NCBI GenBank assembly: GCA_032622095.1
Contig: CP136063.1
Span: forward strand, 26,230,987-26,294,986
Direction of reading: 5' to 3'
From: Siphonodentalium dalli
Taxonomy: Eukaryota > Mollusca > Scaphopoda > Gadilida > Siphonodentaliidae
Length of the DNA stretch: 64,000 bases
This document shows, one piece after another, positions 23,183 to 35,236 of this stretch (within the stretch, counting starts at the first letter, position 1; each line of letters opens with the position of its first letter). Below the pieces are notes generated by a model, which made no database searches, was not told the DNA's origin, and was given only the letters and a program-made list of their open reading frames with translations. The position numbers were made by a program, and so were the translations under genes.

Positions 23183-23370
23183 TGTGGCGGGGAGTATGTT
23201 GGGACGGTTTACACTAAGACTCACTACTCACGCATCGTTTAGTGTATGACTATTATATATGCGACCATGTTTGTATTCTAGTTATAATAGTTCGTTCTTC
23301 AACTTAACCACGTGTTCTTTCACTTTCTACATCTCTCCAATTCCCAATAGATAGCTAATTAAGCTAAAAC
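23183..23370 (+). repeat. BEL/Pao polypurine tract and probable 3' LTR start
   Basis: GTGGCGGGGAGTA is followed at 23197 by TGTTGGGACGG, the usual PPT-to-LTR junction of BEL elements (GGCGGGGAGTA|TGTTGGG). The LTR end is not certain and no matching 5' LTR was found upstream. Confidence 0.6.
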
Positions 23371-23610
23371 ATGAATTCATTAAAAGATTTTAATAATAAT
23401 TGAATAAACAATAAAACAAATCAGAAACATAAGTTAATAACATTTCATGATTTGGCACTTGGCAGTTAAATCAGTTGCTCATGGCGGATTGTCGTGGGGT
23501 GTTTACATTACGTGTCTTTATTATTGTTATAAATTTATTATAAATCAACAACACATGTGTCTGTCCATTCCAATCCACCAACTGGATACTGGGTTAACAA
23601 CTTAACAGCT

Positions 23611-23770
23611 TCACAGATAGTCTGATACTAGACAGTAGAGTGAGTAGACGCTCAAGTTTTTTTCAGAAACACGAGAATGTTTGTTCTCAGGGGATAGACA
23701 TGATCGTTGGGCGCTCACAACATCCCCAGTGGTTGAAAACACTCTCTCACTGGCTACAGTCCGCATCGAA
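23611..23770 (-). pseudogene. hAT transposase C-terminal dimerisation fragment
   Basis: The peptide TVASERVFSTTGDVVSAQRS followed by CLSPENK is a clear match to the hATC dimerisation motif (SERVFSxxGxxVxxxRxxLxPE). The rest of the transposase and the zinc finger are absent. The sequence upstream on the minus strand does not continue the domain. Confidence 0.7.
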
Positions 23771-24081
23771 ACTATTCGATTATGGTTTTGGATAAATCGA
23801 AACTCGAATCGAAGCAAGCGCATCGCGATGTATCGAAATCTCAATGCATCGTGGCAGCCCTATACATGGGATGTAATGTCTACAGTTTCTGAGCTACATA
23901 CGTCCTGCAGTACTTTTTGTTGTATACCTCGAGCTTCGGAAGAAGAGAATATTTGCAATATGAAGCACCATATTTATTGAACAAAGAGGTCGGCAAATGT
24001 CCAGACTATGAAATAGCATTTTTGTCTGACATAAATGAAGTTACCCTTGCACTTGAGCAAAGTGCTTGTGGTTTTCTTTGA

Positions 24082-24549
24082 TTATTTTTCCACCATGTTT
24101 CTCGCAAAGGATTGGAAATTGAGCAGATGTCTTGATTTTTGAGTTCCGGTCTCTATATAGGCATTTAACTTACAGAATGCAGCCATATTTGGATATTCCA
24201 TCTGGTGATCAAGGCAGCCATCTTTGTATATTTCATCCGGTGATCTGAGGCAGCCATCTTTGGATATTCCATCCGGTGATCTGATGCAGCCATCTTTGGA
24301 TATTCCATCTGGTGATCCAAGGCACCCACATATGGCATATTGATCAATATGTAACCAACATTTGAGTTCTTTTATATTGTATTCATCCTCAAGGTGACTT
24401 AATGCTGTAGCTTCATGAATTCTACTATGATTTATTGGTTGTGTGTTGAGACTTCTTGGCTCAATCAGGCTTTTACATAACTTTGTCTGATCACGGTGCA
24501 TCGTCATGTTTATTATATCTCCAAAACATGAAGCAATGAGCCTCATCAT
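24082..24549 (-). other. 155-codon ORF with internal 36-bp repeats, not recognised
   Basis: The C-terminal half is built from about four 36-bp units (24180-24320) encoding GISKDGCIRSPD-type repeats. No family is recognised and no splice structure supports it. It may be a chance ORF kept open by a repeat whose length is a multiple of three. Confidence 0.3.
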
Positions 24550-24559
24550 GCCACTGCTT

Positions 24560-25950
24560 AGACTTCGACTGCTCTTCTTTATGAATTTAGCCTTTTCATC
24601 ATTAACTTGATTGAATTTTCCACTACCGTTTCATTTAACAGCATCTCCAGACAGTCATGGTCTGATGAAGCACTCTGAAAATCAGATTTCGGGTAAAGAT
24701 ACCTCATCGAAATCTCTTTAGATCTATTCGAGCAATAGTTCATCACAACCTTTTTCAGTTATTATATCCCACGTTTCGTTATTTCGGTGGCCTGAGATCA
24801 TTCGGTGGGGTTGATACTTTCACCAGGAGGCATTCAACTTTCATTGCAGAATCTAGAGTATCTGAAAGAAAAACAGACTAAAGTGTTGGGTAATAGAGGA
24901 ATTAATTAACATACACCAAATATAGTAGCTGTGTATCAAGTAGTATAAATTTAAGTTTTGCACACATTGAGGTCGACATGTTTCATTCAAAACTTTTAAA
25001 AATGTTTTTTTCTGAACCTCTGTGCAATCAGGAATACAAACTATGAAAAAATTCTATTGATACTTTTTTGTGACACCTTGCAGAGATTTATATCCAAAAA
25101 GCCACTGGTGGCCATTTAAATTTATCTATTTTTTTTTTTTTTTTAAATTTGATGGCTATCAGCTTATACGGGAGTCCTTATCTAATCAATAACAGAACCA
25201 ATTTATGTGCAACGGGAGTCCTTACCTAATCAATAACAGAACAAATTTATGTGTAACGGGAGTCCTTACCTACATGTAATCAATAACAGAACCAATCTCT
25301 GTGTAGACTCTGAACATTTAGTGGAATATAGGCATAAGTTCACTGCTTCTAATTCCAAAAATAGATTTAATACCGGTAACACATACATGTATACCAATAA
25401 CATTTGAAATCCTTCCCCATCCACTTGTGGAGTCATACCATATTATCCACATGTATACGGTATACCATGAATTGTCATACCGTATCATCTACATGTATAC
25501 GGTATACCATGGAGCTACCAAATGATCAATATTTTCATTAATACACTGACTGTGTGTAGAAAATTTACTATTTTTTCAACTCAACTAGCTCTTCTTTGAG
25601 AAAATTTAAAAATGTGGTACCAGATGTCCTCAAAATTATTGGTGTGTGATCATTCCGGAAAATGCCCTGGTCATATTCCCGGAATTGATTAATAAGCAAA
25701 CAAAATATGCATCCATTATTCTCCCACCAGGTACTCAACATATATATATATATATATCACATGAAACCCCTATTATGTCATTAAAAAAAGCCATTACATA
25801 CATGTATTTCTTTATCTCTCATTAGTTATGACAAGGCGTGAGTTTCATGCATAACACTTTGCATCACGTCAAGAAAATAATGCATGTCTTTACATTGATT
25901 CAGACAGATTAATACTATTATGAAAAGTCGTGCAGAGACCTGATTTACCT
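24560..25950. other. No gene recognised; small local repeats
   Basis: It holds a 50-bp-scale tandem repeat (GGGAGTCCTTACCTAATCAA, three copies, 25160-25310), a TACATGTATACGGTATACCATG duplication near 25445-25505, and a short TA microsatellite at about 25740. Confidence 0.5.
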
Positions 25951-25958
25951 GATCTCTG

Positions 25959-26347
25959 TTAACCCTTTACCCAACAAACCGGCCAAAAACGGCCAAATAA
26001 AGCTGCAACAGCCTAAATTATCTTGGGTCTGTCTCAATAAAACCATACAAATATGGATATCATTGGAACCGGCTCATTGACCACATTGTGATGGTTACAG
26101 TTATGCCCTGTGCCAATGCATTCTCTTATATATGCGAGTCGACCATGGGTCGCCTCGCATATATAAGAGAATGCATTGGCCTAAAAAAAATCTTTTTTTA
26201 CCATTTTTTCTTACATTCTTTAACAATTTTATAATTTTTAATGTGTTAAGCCAATGCATTCTCTTATATATGCGAGGCGACCTATGGTCGACTCGCATAT
26301 ATAAGAGAATGCATTGGACAGGGCCATTCTGTTGGGTAAAGGGTTAA
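25959..26347. mobile_element. TTAA-flanked MITE (piggyBac-like) with two hairpin modules
   Basis: TTAA plus CCCTTTACCCAACAAACCGG is matched by GTTGGGTAAAGGG plus TTAA, the TTAA duplication typical of piggyBac-type elements. Two palindromic modules (CCAATGCATTCTCTTATATA...) lie in opposite arrangement around an AT-rich spacer. A unique arm (AATAAAGCTGCAACAGCC) sits beside the left end. Confidence 0.85.
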
Positions 26348-26349
26348 AA

Positions 26350-27297
26350 CAGAATTTCTACTGCTGATGTGCTGCTTGTTTTCACTCTATCCGTTCTGCT
26401 TCCTTGTTTTCTATGATCTTCTATTGATTCTCGGCGACTGCTAAGGATTGCATATCAATCAATTCCACTTGGCATCTACTTGTAAACTCTTTCATCTGAA
26501 TTGGTAGCACCACCATCCCTTTCGTTTGAATTGGTCGCACCACCACCCCTTTCGTCTTGATAAGATCCAGTTATTGTAAGCCCAAATTAAATAAAATTGA
26601 ATAAAGCATGAATTATAGATGTGACCTGAGACACTATAAATTCTCATTACATAAAAATGTGAGTTTCTAGATCAAATATAGTATGATGCAGACGATGAAT
26701 AAGAAACAGATAGTCGCCCGTCAGTCTGTGAATATATCTCCCCAGAATGGTTTCGAAAATATTTAAAGTGACAGGGGACGACCTGCTGCAAAAATCTGAA
26801 AATCTCAGGTTTGAGAACCAAAACATATATTGAGAAATCCATCAATTTTATTTCATGTTCTTTTCAAGTTATGTTGAAAGTAGTTACCATAAACTGTACA
26901 ATATATCTTTATAAATTTACAATAAACCGTATATTGACAATGCATATATAAATATAGATCAACAATAAATAAGCACGGATGTATGGACGCACCACTCGGT
27001 GATTGCGAAACAGTCTTCAATCGACTGCATGCCCCTTGTTATAAATGCACGGAGCGAAGCTACCTACATCTTGTTATTTTGGGGCCATCTCCTGCTATTC
27101 TCAACACAATTCAATTCATGAATGAGAGACGCACGAACTATGTAATACAATCTGATAATTATAACAAACGATTTTCATTATAACTACCATGTTGTACAGC
27201 AGTCTATTGTGTGCGCATCCCTGAGTCAAAGTAATTTATTTGTTGCATATGTTCTGTTGACTAGTTGAATATAGCTTATACAATGGCTGAATATACA
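26350..27297. other. No gene; contains the ancestral copy of a duplicated segment
   Basis: 26680-26850 is a diverged copy of 28355-28475 plus 29231-29290 (shared: GAATAAGAAACAGAT, CAGTCTGTGAATAT, GAACCAAAACAT). In this copy the two halves are contiguous and no minisatellite is present. Confidence 0.6.
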
Positions 27298-27300
27298 TTA

Positions 27301-28317
27301 GGCCAAAGCGAAAAATAGGTGTGTTTCCACTCCCATCCATAAAAAAAAACAGGGGCGGGGGGGGGGGGTGGCTTTTCACTTTTTTTTTTTTTTTCACTTT
27401 ATTTTTTCGTGGGGAAATTCAAATATCATATTTGTGCTATCTTTCTAATAATTATGTCATTTATGAACTTATTGTGAAGGCTAACAATGTATGTACTGAA
27501 TTTCAGTGCCTTGTATTTAATCTACATGTGCATCATTGCTTTCGAAATTCGTTTTACAGCTGATTGTAGTGTTTTGGGCGTCAAGGCCTTTGGGGTGATT
27601 CTTTTCATAGACTTGAAAAAAGGTGTTGCAGTGGGGAACCTTTGTCATTTTGTTTCTGCCTTGCGCCATGTGTATGCATTTAAAAAACACGCTGCTGGCA
27701 CTTGTTTGGGACGACATGTTGACACTATTTCCCGGATGTTGGCAAAATTGTTTTAGATCGTCCGGTAAATATACACTCCGGCTTCCATTCGGTAAATTAC
27801 TGTATGCCTATATCATCCGGTTGTTACAGTCCGTTCTTTTCAGACACCGTTGGAAGTTTTGGGACAGATGTATTCTTTGCGATTGCGTTCGCGTAAATAT
27901 TGTGTAGCATTATTTTGCCGGTATATTTGGGCATGTCGTTAGTTGACGTACATTAATAATGCGGTCATAAACTCATCACCCTAATGCCGCCATGGAGCTT
28001 CATTTTACAGTGTGTCTGAAAACCACGTGCGCGTTTGTTTTTGTTTACAATCTGTTGCTATATCGGTCACAACACGGAATTTTATTGTCAGTGGGTCGAT
28101 TTAATAACCAAATAAGGCGACAATTTTAGTATGCTTGTTCATGTGAGAGGTCGATATATAACAATATAAATAGTGTAGTATTAATTCACGTGGAAATAGT
28201 AAATACATCGTATTTTATTTTTCGGGATTTGGAAAATAAATAAAGTGAGTTTCGTCGGGGGGGTTTTGAGGTGGGGTGGGCGGGGGAGTGGAAACATGCC
28301 TATTTTTCGCTTTGGCC
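27301..28317. mobile_element. MITE with TTA target duplication (PIF/Harbinger-like), 1017 bp
   Basis: GGCCAAAGCGAAAAATAGGT at the left is mirrored by ATTTTTCGCTTTGGCC at the right, with TTA on both sides. A 3-bp TTA duplication fits PIF/Harbinger. Poly-G and poly-T runs lie just inside the ends. ORFs of up to 94 codons show no transposase motif. Confidence 0.75.
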
Positions 28318-28477
28318 TTAGGTGTATTCTCCTGATAATAAAGCAGTTTCAAATAATGTTGGATGCAGATGTGGAATAAGAAACAGATTGTCCCCCATCA
28401 GTCTGTGAATATTTCTCCCCAGCATGGTTGCGAAAATTCTTAAAGTGACAGCGGACGACTTGCTGCAAAACTCGAAA

Positions 28478-29240
28478 AATGTGTTTAACCACGACCCATC
28501 AGTCTTGTGTCTAACCACGACCCATCAGTCTTGTGTTTAACCACGACCCATCAGTCTTGTGTTTAACCACGACCCCATCAGTCTTGTGTTTAACCACGAC
28601 CCATCAGTCTTGTGTCTAACCACGACCCATCAGTCTTGTGTCTAACCACGACCCATCAGTCTGTGAATGTGTCTAACCACGACCCATCAGTCTTGTGTTT
28701 AACCACGACCCGTCAGTCTTGTGTTTAACCAATACCCATCAGTCTTGTGTCTAACCACGACCCATCAGTCTTGTGTCTAACCACGACCCATCAGTCTTGT
28801 GTTTAACCACGACCCATCAGTCTTGTGTTTAACCACGACCCATCAGTCTTGTGTTTAACCACGACCCATCAGTCTTGTGTTTAACCACGACCCATCAGTC
28901 TTGTGTTTAACCACGACCCATCAGTATTGTGTTTAACCACGACCCATCAGTCTTGTGTTTAACCACGACCCATCAGTCTTGTGTTTAACCACGACCCATC
29001 AGTCTTGTGTTTAACCACGACCCATCAGTCTTGTGTTTCACCACGACCCATCAGTCTTGTGTTTAACCACGACCCATCAGTCTTGTGTTTAACCACGACC
29101 CATCAGTCTTGTGTTTAACCACGACCCATCAGTCTTGTGTTTAACCACGACCCATCAGTCTTGTGTTTAACCACGACCCATCAGTCTTGTGTTTAACCAC
29201 GACCCATCAGTCTTGTGTTTAACCACGACCCATCAGTCTT
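28478..29240. repeat. 26-bp minisatellite, about 29 copies
   Basis: The unit is GTTTAACCACGACCCATCAG TCTTGT. Early units alternate GTTTAACC and GTCTAACC; later ones are nearly identical, implying recent amplification. It interrupts the second copy of the 26680-type segment. Confidence 0.95.
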
Positions 29241-29339
29241 GGGCTTCAGAACCAAAACATGTATTGAGAAATATATCAACTGGTTTTAAATTTCTTGTTC
29301 ATAATTGTTAAATTAACTTTACTTTACTTTACATTATAA

Positions 29340-29845
29340 AAAATTTCAGAGCTGTTGGCATTGACATGTAAATGGGAATGAGTCATTTTGGAGTCAATCG
29401 TGGGAAAAAACTTGGCCGCCAGTGGCCATCTTGGATTTCAAAATTCAATCCATTAGCACGGGCTACAGGTCCTAGTACCATCCTACCATTCATCAGATCA
29501 TCATGAAATTTGTCATGGATGTTAAATATTGACATGGGAACGAGTCATTTTGGGTTCGTTCTGCCAAAAAACACGTCCCAAGCAGCCATCTTGAATTTTA
29601 TTCTTTGCATGACTAATTCCTTTTGCACAGATTACAGGTCGTAGCTGTGGTAGATATTCATGAAATTTGTCATGGATGTTAGCAATGACATTTAGATGGG
29701 AAACGAGTCAATTTGGGGTAATTTGGTAAAAAAAAACATGGCCACCAACAGCCATCTTGGATTTGAATCTTTACATGACTAAATCCTTTGACACAGGCCA
29801 CAGCTTGTATCTTTTGTCGGATCATCATGAAATTTGTTATGGATG
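29340..29845 (+). repeat. About 165-bp diverged tandem repeat, three copies
   Basis: Units share TGGGAATGAGTCATTTTGG, GCCATCTTGGATTT and ATCATGAAATTTGTCATGGA. The same family occurs in inverse orientation at 39420-39780. The last unit runs straight into the 60-bp minisatellite. Confidence 0.75.
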
Positions 29846-32010
29846 TTAATTTCAGTATATAGTTAATCGATTCTCATGCATTATCATTCCAATCTATTGG
29901 AGATCTTAATTTCAGTATATAGTTAATCGATTCACATGCATTATCGTTCCAATCTATTGGAGATCTGAATTTCAGTATAGGGTTAATCAATTCACATGCA
30001 TTATCGTTCCAATCTATCGGAGATCTTAATTTCAGTATAGGGTTAATCAATTCACATGCATTATCATTCCAATCTATTGGAGATCTTAATTTCAGTATAT
30101 AGTTAATCGATTCACATGCATTATCGTTCCAATCTATTGGAGATCTTAATTTCAGTATAGGGTTAATCAATTCACATGCATTATCGTTCCAATCTATTGG
30201 AGATCTTAATTTCAGTATATGGTTAATCGATTCACATGCATTATCATTCCAATCTATTGGAGATCTTAATTTCAGTATAGGGTTAATCGATTCACATGCA
30301 TTATCGTTCCAATCTATTGGAGATCTTAATTTCAGTATATGGTTAATCGATTCACATGCATTATCGTTCCAATCTATCGGAGATCTTAATTTCAGTATAG
30401 GGTTAATCAATTCACATGCATTATCATTCCAATCTATTGGAGATCTTAATTTCAGTATATAGTTAATCGATTCACATGCATTATCGTTCCAATCTATTGG
30501 AGATCTTAATTTCAGTATAGGGTTAATCAATTCACATGCATTATCGTTCCAATCTATTGGAGATCTTAATTTCAGTATATGGTTAATCGATTCACATGCA
30601 TTATCATTCCAATCTATTGGAGATCTTAATTTCAGTATAGGGTTAATCGATTCACATGCATTATCGTTCCAATCTATTGGAGATCTTAATTTCAGTATAT
30701 GGTTAATCGATTCACATGCATTATCGTTCCAATCTATTGGAGATCTTAATTTCAGTATAGTGTTAATCAATTCACATGCATTATCGTTCCAATCTATTGG
30801 AGATCTTAATTTCAGTATATGGTTAATCGATTCACATGCATTATCATTCCAATCTATTGGAGATCTTAATTTCAGTATAGGGTTAATCGATTCACATGCA
30901 TTATCGTTCCAATCTATTGGAGATCTTAATTTCAGTATATGGTTAATCGATTCACATGCATTATCGTTCCAATCTATTGGAGATCTTAATTTCAGTATAT
31001 AGTTAATCAATTCACATGCATTATCGTTCCAATCTATTGGAGATCTTAATTTCAGTATATAGTTAATCAATTCACATGTATTATCGTTCCAATCTATTGG
31101 AGATCTTAATTTCAGTATATAGTTAATCGATTCACATGCATTATCGTTCCAATCTATTGGAGATCTTAATTTCAGTATATAGTTAATCGATTCACATGCA
31201 TTATCGTTCCAATCTATTGGAGATCTTAATTTCAGTATATGGTTAATCAATTCACATGCATTATCGTTCCAATCTATTGGAGATCTTAATTTCGGTATAT
31301 GGTTAATCTATTCACATGCATTATCATTCCAATCTATTGGAGATCTTAATTTCGGTATATGGTTAATCGATTCACATGCATTATCATTCCAATCTATTGG
31401 AGATCTTAATTTCAGTATATGGTTAATCGATTCACATGCATTATCATTCCAATCTATTGGAGATCTTAATTTCAGTATATGGTTAATCGATTCACATGCA
31501 TTATCATTCCAATCTATTGGAGATCTTAATTTCAGTATATAGTTAATTGATTCACATGCATTATCGTTCCAATCTATTGGAGATCTTAATTTCAGTATAT
31601 GGTTAATCGATTCACATGCATTATCGTTCCAATCTATTGGAGATCTTAATTTCAGTATATGGTTAATCGATTCACATGCATTATCGTTCCAATCTATTGG
31701 AGATCTTAATTTCAGTATATGGTTAATCGATTCACATGCATTATCGTTCCAATCTATTGGAGATCTTAATTTCAGTATATGGTTAATCGATTCACATGCA
31801 TTATCGTTCCAATCTATTGGAGATCTTAATTTCAGTATATGGTTAATCGATTCACATGCATTATCATTCCAATCTATTGGAGATCTTAATTTCAGTATAT
31901 GGTTAATCGATTCACATGCATTATCGTTCCAATCTATTGGAGATCTTAATTTCAGTATATGGTTAATCGATTCACATGCATTATCGTTCCAATCTATTGG
32001 AGATCTTCCT
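29846..32010. repeat. 60-bp minisatellite, about 36 copies, open on the minus strand
   Basis: The unit begins TTAATTTCAGTATATGGTTA and includes TTCCAATCTATTGGAGATC. On the minus strand it encodes a 20-residue repeat, RSPIDWNDNACESINHILKL, over two ORFs of 458 and 259 codons split by one stop (E-to-TAG, about 31309). No indels occur in the whole array. Variation is limited to a synonymous N codon, S/L, and P/H/Y positions. Units at about 30030-30390 and 30390-30750 repeat the same variant order, a six-unit (360-bp) higher-order repeat. A start codon with 27 non-repeat residues lies at 32087-32007. I treat it as a satellite, not a demonstrated gene. Confidence 0.9.
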
Positions 32011-32099
32011 TCTATGGTTGATGTGTGGTTTGTTCTATTAATCTTAAAAGACTCTAAATCAAATTGGTACTCATCTTCGTACGACAAAGGTCAGCGAAA

Positions 32100-33160
32100 A
32101 GGTCGTCGAATAGCCTTTGAACAGTTTTTGTATTTGCACCAAATTGTTGCTGGTTAAGTGGCGTTTTAAATACATTTTTTAGGTCTCAAATTTGGTTTTC
32201 GGAATAGAGAATTACACACGGAGGTTTACCTTTCATTTGAATGAGTTCCTGAATGAATAGACTGCTGTGTATGTCATTCATCAGTGTTTGGACATCATCT
32301 GTGGGATTCTTTCTATACTGGCCGTCAGCGTTTCATTTCTTTCCTTCTTAGTCTGTGTGTACTTGTAATTGTGAATCTGGAAAACATGAAATGTGTATTG
32401 TTGAGAGAACTAGAAAATGAACCATGCTCGTAGACACCCATGAACATTTTATCGACCAGGTTTATCCATACCTGACATAACACCATATGAACCTAAGCAC
32501 CCATGGACCTATTTCCATATATACATTTATATGATATACAAATCAATCAAACATATTAGGCAAAAGAAGGTAACTAATAATGGATGTCTTGACAGAAAAG
32601 GTTTAACAAGTTTTGAATGAAATCTAAAATAAAGAGCATTCTTATTTATTACATTTTTTAACGTAAAAATGATGGTTGTATGTATTTTTGCGATGTATGT
32701 GCCATGGTTTCCATTGAAAGTATATTTCAGTTTTAGTTTTCCAGGGAAGCTGAATATTAATAAGTAATCATTTCATCTAATTTGGAACCCTAATAATTGT
32801 GTACATGTATTTTGCTAGGGGAGACAATATATTCGACACTTACACGAGTTCCCAATATTTAGACCTGTATTTAGTGTAGAAAGCCAAAGCAATATTCCAA
32901 CTGTTTTCAAATCTTCATTTAAGCAATATCGGCTAAAAAATTATCTGACAAAAGTCCAATCCCGAGAATTTTATTCTAACGTACATTGATATTGAGATGT
33001 GCGAAGAAAGGATTTATATTTATAAAATATATGAGAAACCAAGCTTGACACCAAAAGTTAATTATGACAGGATTGATGACATTCTATTAATATTTACAAG
33101 CTGGTTAAACTGTTCTGCAATTGCAAATTAAATACATGTTTACCACAAAAAGTTAATGCA
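32100..33160. other. No recognised feature
   Basis: AT-rich DNA without recognised coding or terminal-repeat structure. Confidence 0.3.
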
Positions 33161-33169
33161 ATATATGAA

Positions 33170-33449
33170 TAAACATATGAGTATGATGACATGCAGTAGA
33201 AGAATACAGGAAACTCGCATCCATACTGCCATCATACACAGGTACTGCCACATGTATAATTGTCTGCATATTGGTATTTGTACCCCCAGCAGTGACATGC
33301 AAATTAGTCAATGGTGTTCCAAAAGGGTTTGTGCGTAAATATTCCAGCCAAATTTCATGTCCCACTAATTTGGCAAGGGATCCTGAAATAGCGCCACTCT
33401 GACCAAATTGTGTTGTCACTAAATCCATGGGGCAAATTAACACATCAGC
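33170..33449 (-). CDS. Macro-domain exon
   Basis: The acceptor TTTACTTGTAG|GCTGATG at 33449 opens an exon reading ADVLICPMDLVTTQFGQSGA and then ISGSLAKLVGHE. This fits the early strand and glycine loop of a macro (ADP-ribose-binding) domain. It continues LHVTAGGTNTNMQTIIHVAV, matching the VxxTxAGxLxCxxIIHVVxP block. Macro domains bind ADP-ribose or remove it from proteins. The frame stays open to 33153, but the real donor was not fixed; a donor may lie after VPVYDG. Neighbouring exons were not recognised, so it could be a lone exon of a PARP-like or stand-alone macro protein. Confidence 0.55.
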
Positions 33450-33479
33450 CTACAAGTAAACAAAGATTGATTGATTGAC

Positions 33480-33615
33480 TGGGGTTTTTTGTCCCCCGAA
33501 AAATTTATTTTCGGGGGACTATAGAAACGGGGTCCGTCCGTCTGTCCGTCCGTCTGTTCGTCTGTTCGTCTGTTCGTCCGTCCGTCCGTCACACTTATGA
33601 GTACGTTCATGGTGT
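33480..33615. repeat. Hairpin plus GTCC-rich dispersed-repeat head
   Basis: A short palindrome (TCCCCCGAAAAAT...ATTTTCGGGGGA) is followed by ACTATAGAAACGGGGTCC and a GTCCGTCC/GTTCGTCT tract. The motif TTCATGGTGTAATCA occurs at about 33608 and 33797, marking a direct repeat around the body. It looks like the head of a dispersed element; the family is not named. Confidence 0.45.
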
Positions 33616-33796
33616 AATCATCTCCTCCTACAGATTTAACCCCACAGAGATTTGAGACTTCAGAATATTGTTGCCCATATATTGAAGATGTGCAACATGT
33701 ATATAGATGTATATAATTTTTTTTTGAATGAGTTATTAACCCTTTTCGACTTAGAAAATTTCAACATTTTTTATAATTTTCAGTATGAGGGTACAT

Positions 33797-33982
33797 TCAT
33801 GGTGTAATCAAACGGCAAACCACTGGCCATCGGCAAGTAACTGGCAACTTTCCCAGATAACGATTTTGAGTTACAATGTCCGCGATGGAAACATGTGGAT
33901 TTGAACCCTTATCGCCAGCGCTGGAAGGCGAAACGGCTTGGAGTTGTACCCATAACCGATTGAGCCACCGAGGCCCCCGCAA
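33797..33982 (-). mobile_element. tRNA-derived SINE
   Basis: On the minus strand the head reads GGGGGCCTCGGTGGCTCAAT CGG, with an A-box-like TGGCTCAATCGG. It then has a B-box GGTTCAAATCC about 60 bases on, the internal RNA polymerase III promoter of a tRNA-related SINE. The intervening sequence does not fold as a canonical tRNA arm set and the 3' body is non-tRNA. Confidence 0.7.
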
Positions 33983-34121
33983 GTAAACAAAGAGGATATT
34001 ATATAATTGTTGAAGATTGAAATATGGTCATGACATATTGGACAAAATTGTACATACCGGTAGTAAACATAACAAGAAAGAAGGAGCTGGCAGTTTGCTG
34101 TGCATCAGACATTTTTTCATA

Positions 34122-34352
34122 TTAACCCTTTGAGTGCCAGGTCGATTTTTGTATCAACCCATATACCCTGTGCCAATGCATTCTCTTATATATGCGAGTC
34201 GACCATAGGTCGCCTCGCATATATAAGAGAATGCATTGGCCTAACAGTTTTTTTTTTTTTACAATTTTAATAATTTATTCTTATATTCTTTAACAGACTT
34301 ATTTTGTAGGTTTAGGGCCGATGAGACCGGCCCCTGGCACTCAAAGGGTTAA
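34122..34352. mobile_element. TTAA-flanked MITE with CCCTTTGAGTGCC termini and one hairpin module
   Basis: TTAA plus CCCTTTGAGTGCCAGG is mirrored by CCTGGCACTCAAAGGG plus TTAA. The TIR differs from the CCCTTTACCCAAC family after the first six bases. It still carries the same palindromic module (CCAATGCATTCTCTTATATA...GAATGCATTGG) and the same AT-rich spacer. Confidence 0.82.
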
Positions 34353-34444
34353 AACTAGATCAGTACAAAGCACTCATAACATTTAAATGAACAATACACA
34401 AATACTCATGGTCAGTTACATCGATAATAATAAATTATAAGTAT

Positions 34445-35053
34445 GCAGGGTTTCCGCTAAGGGTTGGGGGAATGTAGCCGTATTTGAGAAACACATACCC
34501 GGCGCCTTATCGGGAGAAAATTTTAATGTTTATCATTGAAAAGTAGCAATTTCCTTGCAAGACAACAATCATGAACATTCTATCTTGGTATAGAAACCTA
34601 CATGTACTTGAAAACAACCACTATTATTTTGAATACTGGAATATCCTGGAAAACCGGTCCTTTTTTTTTGTGATACTGGAAAAGTCCTGGAAAACCGGGC
34701 ATAATTTATTCAGGACCTAGTAGTAGTACAGCCAGTTCATCAGTCTTAGCCTCTCTGGACTCGGGAGTATTCAAGTACTGCTACTGGTCACTACGCCTAG
34801 GCTATCATGCCTACTGGTAGAAATAACACCACAGTCGCCATGTTACCAAATAATAGATGATGTAGTCATACCTACAGCAGTTGTTCACACCGATATAGAT
34901 TTCATATGTTTACATGGTAGGTTCCAATTTTATTTATGTATAAATGTTGATCAGTATTATAGAGTATTACATCACATAATTATACTGGAAATTTATATAT
35001 TTATACCGGAAATATACTGGAATTTCACGGGGATAAAGGTGTACGAACCCTGC
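34445..35053. mobile_element. hAT-like end remnants
   Basis: The left end CAGGGTTTCCGCTAAGGG and the right end GGTGTACGAACCCTG are both common hAT-type termini, but they are not inverses of each other and no matching target duplication is seen. The interior carries CTGGAAAAGTCCTGGAAAACC repeats like those at 5420-5580 and 8230-8310. Probably two overlapping or nested remnants. Confidence 0.45.
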
Positions 35054-35236
35054 TGGAACTGACGATGAGATTGTACACTAGGCAAAGTTGACTTAGAACA
35101 GCGCTGCCACATGACACTGCATGGTATTTTTTTTTTAGCTACAAATTTTACCATTGCCGGAAGTGGAACTCGCGTCGACTCGTGCAGTAAAGAACTGTTA
35201 TTGGAGCTTTTGAGATATAGCGCAATGTTTCAATTC

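Noticed and set aside
27321-27563. Phenylalanine- and glycine-rich ORF
   Set aside because: Translation of poly-G and poly-T runs at the end of the Harbinger-like MITE.
28478-29240. CRISPR-like 26-bp array
   Set aside because: No spacers between identical units.
33797-33982. Possible tRNA gene on the minus strand
   Set aside because: A and B boxes are present, but the sequence does not form the standard tRNA arms; better explained as a tRNA-derived SINE.
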